Source: Lineus longissimus
Lineage: Eukaryota > Nemertea > Pilidiophora > Heteronemertea > Lineidae
DNA length: 64,000 bases
NCBI RefSeq assembly: GCF_910592395.1
Contig: NC_088312.1
Coordinates: 3,286,001-3,350,000 of the forward strand
Reading direction: 5' to 3'
The translations under genes and the position numbers were made by a program. The notes under the pieces are model-generated. The model saw only the letters and a list, made by a program, of their open reading frames with translations, was not told the DNA's origin and ran no database searches. Below are positions 1 to 11,709 of this stretch, piece after piece; the first letter of the stretch is position 1; each line of letters opens with the position of its first letter.

Positions 1-2479
1 AATCTATCACAAGTCCATTAGAGTGGCATACCAATGGAAACTTGACCCATTCAAACATCCTAATGCAATGCCATTACTTCCTACACTTAGCTCAATTATA
101 TGTAACAGGAATTCATATTGGAAAAGGGATCAATTAAATTGTTAAGGTTTTATGATGAAAATCTTCTCCAATATGCTGGCCTAATAATTACTCATCCAAC
201 AAAATTTGCATCTCTTCGACAAATGCAGTCCTTCTTGAGCTGCTAATCCACTGGTGCTGTTCTTCTCAGTTGATTATCCGCTGAACAACGTTTTCCCATT
301 GTCTTTTTTTTAAAATCTGGCAATTGTGCAGCAGCAGTGGTCACGATCTCGCTGACACTCTGCACTTATAATCCAACAGAATTTGTATCACAGTGACGCT
401 TCCTATGAGAGTTGTACTCCTAACCTACCATCGTCATTTTCAAAAAAGATCTTGCAATCGTGCTGCAGCAGAGCTGAGAATCTCTTCAACACTCTGATCA
501 ATAGCCAGATCTGAAGATTCCACGGCGTAGAATTATTAAAAATTTCCTAGCACAATTGCTTGTTAATTACAATTGGGACGTGCTGATTGGCATGTGTACC
601 AGCCTACTCTCAAGTCAACAGCCAGACTCCACTTAACCCAGTTGTACACAAATTCAATTGAAATTTAACCCTCTTAGCATGTGGTTATGACTGGCTGTTA
701 AAATACAATGAGTCTGGGAGTTAATTTTGAGATTTTGAAATCAACACCACAGCCATTCCAACCAATTAAGGCAGCGTACCAGAAATTATGGATCGCGAAG
801 TTACAAAGACTTTATGAGGTAAAAGATACATCTCGAGGTCTGGTTCAACTAAGCAGCATGAGTGGGAAACTGTACGGTTTTTATTTATCAGTTAATCATA
901 CTAACCGAAATTTGTGGAGGAGTGCATTAAATGCCAGACCATCACGCCATGATGTGGTGAAGTTGCGCACGTCTACATTTCTGTAGCTGGAAGATGGAAA
1001 AGAAAGGATTTAGAGTGCAAAGAGGTCCATCATAGTGGTTAAGGGGTTAATCTAGCAGAAAAGATTACCAAATTTTCCCAATTATCAGTGTTGGTTCCAT
1101 TAATGCAAATACATTGTTTCATTGTCCACAACCTACTTCATTAATTTTCTCCACTCAGTTCATACTCAAGAGCAGCATGAAGTGGCATTGTTCGAAGTTA
1201 CCTCTGCAAAAAATCTACTTGGGAACAGTTTCAACAAGCAAAATTCATCAATCAGAGTTAGAAATGGTAGTACTCATTACAAATCTGTGATTCCTTAAAA
1301 GCGTCTTACCCTTCTGTGCTTTGTTTGCACCAATGGAGTATCGTCTTCTCCAAAGTCGTCTCTTCAGCTCCCTCACTGACATCCATGTTTATAACATCTT
1401 TGGCCTAAAAGAGGCATTAAACACGAAAAAGTGGTACAAATACATTTCAGGCTGGACATATTGGATGAAGAGCGTTTTGTTCATGCAAAGTCATCACTAT
1501 TAGCTATTGATCGTCGGTGTTGCATCACTTGTCTTGCGTTACATAAGAAGGGGAATAGAATGAGCAGAAGAGAAACCCTAGATCAGTCCATGCGTACAAA
1601 TGATAAAGAAATATCATTCATAATTGCCTCGAATGATTATGACTTCTACTTCATAATCTTCTAGTGGTATACCTAACATCATGCTCAAACACTCCATTGG
1701 AGTGCCTGACTACTTGACGTCACCCACCTGCCAATGGGAGATGATGCGCCAAATCAGACCGAGCGTTATTTTGGCGTTCCCGTCGACGATGTCGTTATTG
1801 CTGATGTTCACCAATTTGATCTGGAAAACAGAAACGACGATAATCAGATAATCAGATCGGCTCCTACTAGGGTGTTGACAACATTCGTTTTTTTCTTTTT
1901 CTTTCTACAAAATCATAAAAGTGGGGTCAGGACAGAGTTATTTTGGCCATCTGGGGAAACAGACTTCATGGTCTAGATTTTAAAGCATGTTCTTCATCAG
2001 ACAAAACTTACAGTATGCATGAAACACTGGTGCCTGCAAGAGAACTCACATTAGACTTTGACGTGGATCAGGAGCCTGATCTCAAGATTTACAAGAACAA
2101 GACATGATATCCTGCCTGTGGTATGAGCTATCCGAGATGTAAGATATACAACGTACCTGCCTGGTAAACCTATCTTTCACTCAGACAGTAAAACCATGTA
2201 AAGATTGGAGTAGGTACACTGATTTCTACTAGGTGCACTAGGAGGCCATGAAATAGGAGGCAGAGGTATGTAACCAGCAACATAAGCAGAAATCTAAAGG
2301 ATTCAGTGTTACCAATTGACTATTTTTAACAAAATCAATGTAGGTCAAACATCTTACAATCTGGTAGAAGGGAAAATGGTCACTTGTCATAGTCTATTCA
2401 TTCATCTATTACAGAATCATTTTACTTATCATATTCTCAAGCAAAAACTGATGAACACGATGCAATGATAATAACTTAC
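1..2479. other. Intronic sequence of the dystrophin-like gene, no exon seen
   Basis: The exon at 2480-2560 ends in a good donor on the minus strand, so this stretch should be the next intron. I found no CH-domain exon here on the minus strand. Short open frames at 708-986 and 1734-1976 resemble nothing I know and have no splice context or codon pattern to support them. Confidence 0.4.
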
Positions 2480-5400
2480 AGTGTATTCCTCTTCTAGTAA
2501 CTCCAAAGCTCTGTTGACGTTATTCAGGTGATGCAGTCGCATACGACCCTTCTCCCTTTTCTGAAATGACAAAGAATGATGGGCTTTTATCACAACAGGA
2601 AATTATAACTTCAGTAACTTGAAAGGACCCAGCCACAATGATCAGAGCCAGATCTTGGGGGGAGGGAGGGAAATAGATGTACCTTCTCCCCCCATTTTAG
2701 GAAACTTGATGGCAAATTGATGGCAAATCAACAAACTTACCGCAAGGTTTCCGTTACCACAGTCAAAACGCAGGAAGTCAGATCCTCAGTGCAACCCGAA
2801 CCAGAGGATGAAATTTCCGATCATCTCGGAATTCAAATGAGCTTCTAATAGACAGGTAAAGAGGCAGCGTAAAACTGAGCACATGTCCTATGGAATGGTT
2901 GCATGGCTTACATAGTTCTCTATCAGAACAGATGCATTCACAATCAGAACATGGCACAAAGATGCCTGATGCATTCGTCTTGATATAACAAGTATAATGT
3001 AGGGTTGGAAGTTGAACTATTGGATGTATATTGACTGCACTTACCAGTGTTCTTCCACAGAGAACTTCGAGAAGAGACAGTAGTTGTGTGCCATCCCTCA
3101 AATCATAGAAAAGATCAGCTATCGCTGGCTGGTTTGCCTGAAAAAGATGAGAGCAAATCATCATCTTATGTCAGTTGAATAAACCTATGTCTTAGTCTTA
3201 GCCTATCATAATGCAGAAACTATCAAGAGTTGTGACCAAACAAAAGATTTGAGATAGTCTGTATTATTTATACCCACCTTAGATAGTTGAGAGTTAATCC
3301 ACTTTGTGAACGTTTTCTTCTGTATTTCCTCTCTTTCATCTGCAAAGACAAATCAAAAACCTCCATAATTCTTCTGCAGCATAATCAACAAAGTAACTGT
3401 TACAGCTAAGCCGGCACAATGCAAAGTTCGTGCTAATGGAAAAACACCCATTTCATAGTTTGCATTGCATGCAAGAAAGTTAATGGGTTCGCACAGCATC
3501 ATTCCCTGGCAAAGGACACAATCAAAGTTTGGATGAGTTAAGACATGTAAAAGGCAATGGAAATTCATCTAACATTTGTACATGTACTATTTGGTAGGAT
3601 GACTATCACTATAACCTCAGTCAACAACTGAAATATACTCGAAGAGCTCCAGCTAACACATCAACTAATGTGATCTCTCACAAGACCATGGCAGACTAAT
3701 TATCACAGAGAGTAATTGAAGTACTATGGGTCTATTAGCGTAAGCAAGGTGATATAGTAAGAAACCTGGTATGATGTACCAACTGATGCCAACACATCAG
3801 AACATGCTGCAAACTGTTATTAGTACAATATGATATTTTGTGGTTAGAACTACACATGTATAAGGTTATTCATTATCCCAACTTACCCTTTCTCCTCCTG
3901 AACTTCAAGGAGGCACATGATGGTGCAACAGACAACATGCATGCAGGTAACGGCAACACTGGATCCATTTTGATCCAGATACTGCCTACGAATCCCAGAA
4001 GAAAACAATCCGACACACAAATGAATGAAATTTTGTGAGACGTTCACTATTAATGTTCTTTGTTGGACATACGAATGACTGCACAGAAAGGCTTGCAAAA
4101 GTCAAAGTCAAAGATGGTTTCACATTTTTCAAACTGAAAACCGATAAACATAATCACTTTCACTGCCAAGAGTTTCGTTGTTATGCCTAATGAGAAGACA
4201 ATTTTGTTGGGACGTAATACTAGCAGACAATTAACCTTGCCAATCAGTTTTACCAACTAGCACAGGCTAGGTCTTTCCCACTTGAAAGAATTACTGAAAG
4301 TGACAGTGACGGAATCTGAAATGACATCGTTATCATTGAACTATACTGACAAGAAGAGCTATTTTTGTCTGTCATTCCCCTCTCTGTGTCTTACTCTACC
4401 CTCCATGACATGACTTTCAGTCCATGAATCCAACATTGAGTGACATACACAGTCATCTAAATTTGAAGATAACCCATTTCGAAATGACATGAGATTTGTC
4501 ACCTGAAGCCACACAGGTGTTCATATCACACTGTTTGGTTAAAAATAGCTCAAATCATTATAATGTAAGATGGGAAGATGGATATTTTCCAAGGTAAATC
4601 ACCTTGATTCATGAAATATGGTTTTGGCCACAGAGTATTTGTCAATTCTTCAATTAAATTGGTGTGTTTTAACCTTATGACAATGACATGTGGAGGTGTC
4701 TCATTCCAAGGCCTGAGGAATACACTCCCGAAACAACCCTGACAAGCACCGTTAGGATATATATATACATGTAGGTTTATCATCTCAAGACCATGACAGA
4801 AATCTCAATAACACCAACGATAAGTACTATCTCAACAACACAATCTCACACAATGGCCTATCAATATCATAGCTCTCGCACTTGACCATTACATAACGCA
4901 CCCTAACCCCCAGCATAACACAACGTAATCACATTTTCTGCCAAATTGAGCCACAGAGATGCACTAAAAACACAATAGGAAGACTTTTTTAGAAAGTGTA
5001 GTCTCAAAGTCAAAAGAAATCTTGGCAATGAAAATAAGATCCAATGATCAATCACTCGATATACTTTCCCCTAATCCTGATATAAACACAGAAATCATAC
5101 AAAAACTGAACCGAATCCAAAGTAGTATCAATGTTAATGTACACAAGGTTCAATAACACCGACAGTAGTCCGTAGAATGCGCACAGAAGTCCATAGACAC
5201 GCGCTGTTAAGTGAATGCATGCAGGTTTACACGGACAATGTCTTTGTCAGAGAGCATGCGATAACGATGTACACAAAGACACGTGGATGACAAATGCACC
5301 GCTGCAGTCTCGCTATATATTCACACACAAGCCAGCCTCTGGAGTCGAGCCAGACCAGTATCGAGACTGTCAAGTAAGCGGTTAGTAATCGCTCAATAGT

Positions 5401-8400
5401 TACCATGCCCTCAATTGTCGCTCAGTGTTTGTCCAAGCGGGAAGCGTCGTTTAATTTCATTATCTATTATTCAGTGATAACCTCCTTTATTAATTGTTTA
5501 AAAATTGTCATCAATGTTTAGTCTGGAGGATCTCTCATAGTCCATTTGTCCAAATGGGAACTGTCTCGTTTTAAAATTCTGTTTCAGAAACTTTTCAATT
5601 TATCATTTTCCATCAGCAATTACATTTATCATATTTAGTGGAGATGTGCTGACTTGTTTTCTGGTGAAATGGTTTTGCAAATAGTCACTTCTCAACTTCA
5701 GAGTGATTTGACAATCATCGGCCAATTCAATCTAGGTATCTTGCCCTACAGTTTCTACGAGACTTACTTGCGGTAAAGGAAAGAAAAAACATCCAACTGT
5801 AGCTTGGCTTTAAACCCACAGAGATACAATCTTCCTTTTAATTTCATGGCTTGGCTCGGATCAAATTGAGGAATGCTGAAGGCTATCGATTATTCTCATA
5901 ACTCTTATTGGTGATTGAAAATGACTAGCCAGCTGCTGGCATCCCTCAAGAGTCTGAATATACATGTAGGCAGAATACTGCCAATATCTTTGGCCTTAAG
6001 CTTTATTCTGTGACTTGTACCAAGACCGATCTTTGTTAGGCTCAACAGGGAATATCAGCAGTTCCTTTAGTATAAGAACTGTTTTCTTATTGTCACATCT
6101 AATGAAAGGATCCACGCCAGTACTATAATGACTTCAAATACCCTATTCCAAAGAGTGTAACCCAATGCAAGTTGTGAGTATCTCCATAATACATATCACA
6201 ATTCAGGTATCGATTTTCAAACATTTACACACTGAAGAGTCAACACACCACAAATTTGGTAACATTGATTTTGGTGGATACCAAGGTGAACTTATCGAAT
6301 GACAACATATTTCATTAGTGCATGGAAAGCTTTTGAATAAATTGATCAAGAAAATAAACCAATGATTTGCATCTGTCATTGTCAGGAATGCTGGAAAGTA
6401 TGCCAATCTGATCCTTTACGCAAGGTTGACTTTCAAATGCTGATTATCTGGCAGATTATCAATATCAGGTTATACAACAATGTCAACCCTCTAAGACTAC
6501 ATTTACGTATCAGTCCATTTGCTCTTTTCTTGACATGTGGCATCCCCTTATGACATGTATGACGCTACAAGTACAATATATACCTCCAAAGAAGCATGTA
6601 CTCGAAAGGCCTTATCTGGTCATTTCCGCTCTTCAAGTATATACACACAGACAAGAGTACATGTACCTCCTCCTAAACAAGGTGAAGGAGTATGTGAATG
6701 ACTCTGGTATGCAACACAAGAGGTAAAAATGCACTAAACAACTTATTTTCTTCATATTTTCACCAAAATATCATGTTATTTCGAATTTTTCTCCTAATAG
6801 ACTCTGATTCATTCATAGTCACAGGTAGTTGCTTCAGTCTATGGTATCTTGTTTATACCTCCTAGGTCACCTGTTATATCTGCATATGAAAATAAATAGA
6901 TATTTTAGGGCCACAATCACTAGCTTTTGATAGACTCCAGATTCTTCTGATGAAGCTGCATTGCCACCAGAGATGCAGAGAGCTTCATTTTAGCCTACAT
7001 TGTATGTGGTTCAAGTCTAGTCAGATTTGTTTCATTTCAAGCTGGTTATCTTCACCATAATCACAGAAGTTTAAGATCCCAAATCAGGTTGCACTGATGA
7101 ATCCTATGGCTATGCACCTGAGGTTTTCCTCAATTACTCATTTAATTTTTTCATTCTCTTAAATCGTCCTCTGGAAAATGTTTCAGAAGGAACAGGAAGT
7201 TTATGCACTGACCTTAAAGGTACTTGATGATTAATTCAACCTCTATAACGATTAGTTATTTCATGCACAAAGGCTTCATCAATATCTCCATTGATTTGCG
7301 TGTCAGCAACTTGTTCTTACCGGATAATATTGATACAAAATCAATCAACTTATAAATAAACGATCTGATTAGTTTTCTCATTGTAGGAGAAAGAATTAAA
7401 ACTATTTTAGGAGTGGATCCTTTTACAATTGTCAGGGAGCTCATGTTTGTCTTGACATTTCTAACGAAGAAGTCTCATCTTTTGCATGAAAATAAAGTGA
7501 TGTGATACACATGAAAATAACTGGGGGTTCTAAACTCATTGTTGAAATGAGATAAGATTTCAAGCAGTAGAAACAGAAGATGGAAAAACATTTGAAATTT
7601 GAGGAGCTCAACAGGAGCAAAAGGAAACCAATCATGAAACAGTTACGAAATGGGGACTTTTGAACAGCCCGTTCAAAACGCTTTTTAAGAAGGGATAAGG
7701 TTTCACTGATAAATCTATTATTACTCCAACTGTGGTGTTCTTGATATTGCTATCATGTGACTTTGTAGCTACGCTGGGTTATGTCACCTTTTCCCATAGC
7801 AGCACGGAGTTGGGAATAAAATTGATATGAAAAGTACCACGGACAGGTTGTCTGATTAAGGAGCTTGGAGAAAGAACTAATATATCATTATGGGACCCTT
7901 GAAAGCAAGACCATGGCCAAAATGAAGTGCGCTACAGGCAGCTTAGAAAAAGCCTGGGTTGTTTGGAAGATAATCAACTTAGCACAAACTAGCTGATAGA
8001 AAAGGCATCAGAGGTAGGAGCAAACTAACAAATTGGTTTACTCACAAAATGAACCATTCATACTCAAGGATGATTTTAAGGTTGTTTCAGATACAACTTA
8101 TACCTAGATATCTGTAGAAACTTGCACAATGTTTCCCATCAAGCTAAGGTGAAATTAGTTTTACCATCTACCTGGCGGTATATAACACCCATGCTTGTTT
8201 AGTCCATCCTCTGCAGACAAATGTCAGAAGAGAAAAACATTGACAACAATTGCATAAATATGAGTTATGAGATAGATACCAAATTTAACCCCCCACCCCC
8301 TAATTTCCTGCTCAATAAAAGTATTGAGTTCTGCTTAGTTTCTATTAAACCAAGTCAAACATAAAAGCATACTACGCCAAATAAAGACCAACCAGACCTT

Positions 8401-11400
8401 TCACCTAAACAATTGAAATAGACAAGACGCTCCTTTCAAGGAATCACAATGGATCAATGATCTGTTGTACATTGGTCAATACTTTTGTGTTGGTATTTGG
8501 ACGCTCTGAGATCAGACCCATTCAGGAAGTCCTCTCTGGCCTAGTGGTAGGGTGTGAGTGTTTAAAGTGCTGAAGGTCATGGGTTCTAAACCCAGAGGTG
8601 GCAAGTCGAAGAGCGGAGGGTGTGATTTTTTTTAAAAAGATTTTATGCACAATTTTTTTTAATGGGTGAGTGAAGTAAACTTTATTTACTTCACTCAACT
8701 CATCAAAGAATTGAACTTTTCACTTTTGGTTGTAAGGAAATTTAGATTTTCCCATATTTTTTCTGGAAATGGTTTTCTTACAATCCATGATCAAATTTCA
8801 GAAACTATCATCACACATTCAAATTCTGTTAACTTTCAAGCTCAAATCACACATTCTATCAGTCACAAAAAGCATACTAAACTTTTTAATGCCTTAAAAG
8901 TTAAACAGATTTTCAACAACACAACGGAAATCGACAAAACGCTCTTTTCATTTCAATCAAGGAATCACAATGGATCAATGATCTGTTGTACATTGGTCAA
9001 TACTTTTGTGTTGGTATTTGGACGCTCTGAGATCAGTCCCTTTCAGGAAGTCATCTCTGGCCTAGTGGTAGGGTAGGAGCATTCAGAGTGTTGAAGGTCA
9101 TGGGTTCCAAACCCAGAGGCGGCAAGTCGGAGAGTGGAGTGTGTGATTTTTTTTTAAAGATTTTTAAATGCACAATTTTTTTTTAATGGGTGAGTGAAGT
9201 AAACTTTATTTACTTCACTCAACCCATCAAAGAATTGAACTTTTCACTTTTGGTTGTAAGGAAATTTAGATTTTCCCATATTTTTTCTGGAAATTTTTTT
9301 CTTACAATCCATGATCAAATTTCAGAAACTATCATCACACATTCAAATTCTGTTAACTTTCAAGCTCAAATCACACATTCTATCATCAGTCACAAAAAGC
9401 ATACTAAACTTTTTAATGCCTTAAAAGTTAAACCGATTTTCAACAACACAACAGAAAAATCGACAAGACGCTCTTTTCATTTCAATCAAGGAATCACAAT
9501 GGATCAATTCATCTGTTGTGTTGGTCAATGCTTTTGTGTTGGTATTTGAATGCTCTGGGGTCAGAGCCTTTCAGGAAGTCCTCTCTGGCCTAGTGGTAGG
9601 GTGTGAGTGTCCAGAGTGCTGAAGTTCGTAGGTTCAAACCCCAGAGGAGGCAGGACGGAGAGTGTAGGGTGCAAATTGTTTTCTTGAAAGATTTTTCACA
9701 TTCAATTTTTTTTTAATGGGTGAGTGAAGTAAATTACTTCACTCACCCATCAGATAATTAAACTTTTTCCTTTTGGTTGTGAGGAAATTATGATAATTGA
9801 ACATTTTTAGGGAAACTGACCCATAATTGTATTCCCTGCAAGTGATGATGTCTATCAAATCTGCTCTTCATTCAACGGTTATGATGGTGCAGTGCACTTT
9901 GATCATATACTCACCGATTGGCTACAGAAGAAAGCTCGAAATGTTATCAGAACTTTTTGCACTCCTCACGTCATCGAAATTCCTTCGAAGCCATCATTAA
10001 GGCTTGTCAATGGTGTAAAATGCTGAAGTCATTATCCAATCAGTTACTTCAATATCCATCATATCGAGAATATGCGCACCACATCTTAGGACGTTTGGCG
10101 GAGAGAACTTCGGTTTCTTCAAGTTTGCCAAGTGTTTAAAAGGTGCAGGAGTATAGCGCTGAGTATACATGTATAATGTATAAACAGGAAACTCAGGTAT
10201 ATGAAAACCATGAGTCTAAGAAACTGAGACACAGGTGAAACTAGAGACAGTTCCATTGGAACTATTGGAAGTACAGGAAGAATTCCAATAACTTATCATT
10301 GCTCATTTGAAACAGCTGAACACAAACCAAGTGCTGACATGACAGATCAACATTTAGTTCTTGCCCAAAACAAACTTGCCGAATTTCAGAACTCTACATC
10401 AGTTTGACATTTAAAGAACTGTTTTACTTTTATGGGATATTTTGGCACTGCTAAACCTCTTTATGAGTGCTCACACATCAAATATCATAATTTTAACTTG
10501 CATGTGAAATTCAGTGTATTCTTAATATACTTTAGCTAAGGTGGAGTTAGACAGTAACGTTTTGTTAATTTATTATGAAGAAATTACAGGGAAATACATG
10601 TTATTGTAGGCACGTTATTGTAGTACACAAAACAGGACTATCACAGACAACTGCTCCAGAAACAAACTGTACATGTACACCAACTAAAGACAGTTTTAAA
10701 AAGTTAGTCACATGTTAAAGTTGCAAGGATCTCTGGCACTGTACAATGTAAGTAAGGATGTTAAAAGTTGTAAAAGCCACTTTTGAAACCATACTTACTT
10801 TCGTCGATTTGAGCTTCAGAAAGTAGACTGTCGATACTCTCTGAGAAAAACAGGCAGTAGGTCAAAACCAGAAATACTATTTTTGGAACTTTGTTAGGGG
10901 TAAACTTTCAAAATAACATAATTACAGATTTGAGAAAAAAAAATTGATTTAATTAATTGATTCATTAACAAATTTGTTATTGGGGTGCATTACAAGCCTG
11001 CCAATCAGTTTGTGCAAGTAAGATGATGGTACATGAAATTTGATCAGAATGTCAACTTCTCAAAAGAGTTTGATTCAATTTGAAGGATTTGTCAAACCAC
11101 AAGCTTAGTTACAGTACATGTAGGCCTGCTATCATTTGAAAATCAAGAGGACGAATATGGCAAATGACTGTGTTACTTTGCATAATATAAGTTAAAACGT
11201 CAGGGTTGAGGTCTTTACAGTTTTTTTTTACAGTAACAAGCATATTATGTTTACCATTCATGAAGTTTTATCTATCTAACTATGAATTTGATGAATGTAA
11301 ATGTAGTTTTATATGCCAATACAAATTGGTAGGCCTAAACTTTTAAGATGGTTACCTGTCGTTATTTTTTTTAAAAGGGTTGTAATCGTTCACTAAAATA

Positions 11401-11690
11401 CAAAGCAGTAAAATGTTTGAACACTGTACAATTCATTGAACAAAATAAGTCCAAACAACTTTGAAGTGTCAACAACAAAGGCATGCGTGTAGAATTATGA
11501 AGTGTAATGGATGTAATGGTGATTTATCGACCCAAGAGTACCCTTGAAAAAGAAGTCCTACTGTATATGACTTACCTGCAGCTCCACGTATCTTATGCTG
11601 GAACTCCTCCAGCTGTCCTAGTTCATCTAGATCCACATCAGTGGGCGTTCCTGATTTGGAACTGCTTGCTGATTCCATACTATCCGCCAT
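2480..11690 (-). CDS. Dystrophin/utrophin-family gene, 5' end (partial)
   Basis: Five exons read in one frame: 11690-11576, 10840-10799, 3339-3278, 3137-3045 and 2560-2480 (131 codons). The first two give an acidic Ser/Thr-rich leader (MADSMESASS...LDELGQLEEF). The next three give the start of a calponin-homology actin-binding domain: EREEIQKKTFTKWINSQLSK, then ADLFYDLRDGTQLLSLLEVL, then KGRMRLHHLNNVNRALELL. The LNNVN signature and the exon sizes of 62, 93 and 81 nt (human DMD exons 2-4, from memory, are 62, 93 and 78 nt) favour dystrophin/utrophin over spectrin, nesprin or plakin. These proteins link cortical actin to the membrane glycoprotein complex. All junctions are canonical. In-frame ATGs at 11699 and 11690 are possible starts; MADS at 11690 was chosen. 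Later exons lie left of position 1. Family is fairly sure, exact paralogue is not. Confidence 0.8.
8530..8602 (+). repeat. tRNA-like head, copy 1
   Basis: Contains ctggcctagtggtaggg (A-box-like) and catgggttctaaacccag (B-box-like) about 40 bp apart, the spacing of a tRNA gene. It lacks a convincing acceptor stem, so it is called a SINE head and not a functional tRNA. Confidence 0.55.
9053..9123 (+). repeat. tRNA-like head, copy 2
   Basis: Same block as copy 1, with tggcctagtggtagggt and catgggttccaaacccag. The B-box half matches the pol III consensus better than copy 1 does. Confidence 0.55.
9580..9652 (+). repeat. tRNA-like head, copy 3
   Basis: Contains tggcctagtggtagggt and ggttcaaacccc. 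This is the closest of the three to an intact B box. Its palindrome downstream is shortened (gagtgaagtaaattacttcactc). Confidence 0.55.
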
Positions 11691-11709
11691 TCTGATCATT
11701 TGATGCACA

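Larger units (their letters stand above)
8416..9793 (+). repeat. Tandem array of a tRNA-derived SINE-like unit (about 2.6 copies)
   Basis: A unit of roughly 520-530 bp recurs: the word gaatcacaat followed by ggatcaat starts at 8441, 8962 and 9491. Each copy has a tRNA-like block with an A-box-like tggcctagtgg and a B-box-like gggttcnaaaccc. A T-rich stretch follows, then a small palindrome (gagtgaagtaaa..tttacttcactc), then an AT-rich body. The two complete bodies are almost identical, which points to recent duplication. SINE origin rests on the paired pol III boxes. The body beyond the palindrome is not a known tail to me. Confidence 0.7.
3340..10798 (-). other. Large intron of the dystrophin-like gene
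   Basis: This 7.5-kb intron separates the leader exon at 10799-10840 from the first CH-domain exon at 3278-3339. Donor (gtaagt) and acceptor (ttgcag) are canonical and the phase (1) matches. Apart from the tandem repeat array at about 8416-9793 I see only AT-rich unique sequence. Confidence 0.6.

Noticed and set aside
2730-2780. Extra small CH-domain exon before a gtaagt donor on the minus strand
   Set aside because: No acceptor nearby, and exons 3045-3137 and 2480-2560 already join in frame like dystrophin exons 3 and 4.
8530-9652. Three functional tRNA genes
   Set aside because: A and B boxes are present, but no acceptor stem pairs and the blocks are embedded in a repeated 520-bp unit.
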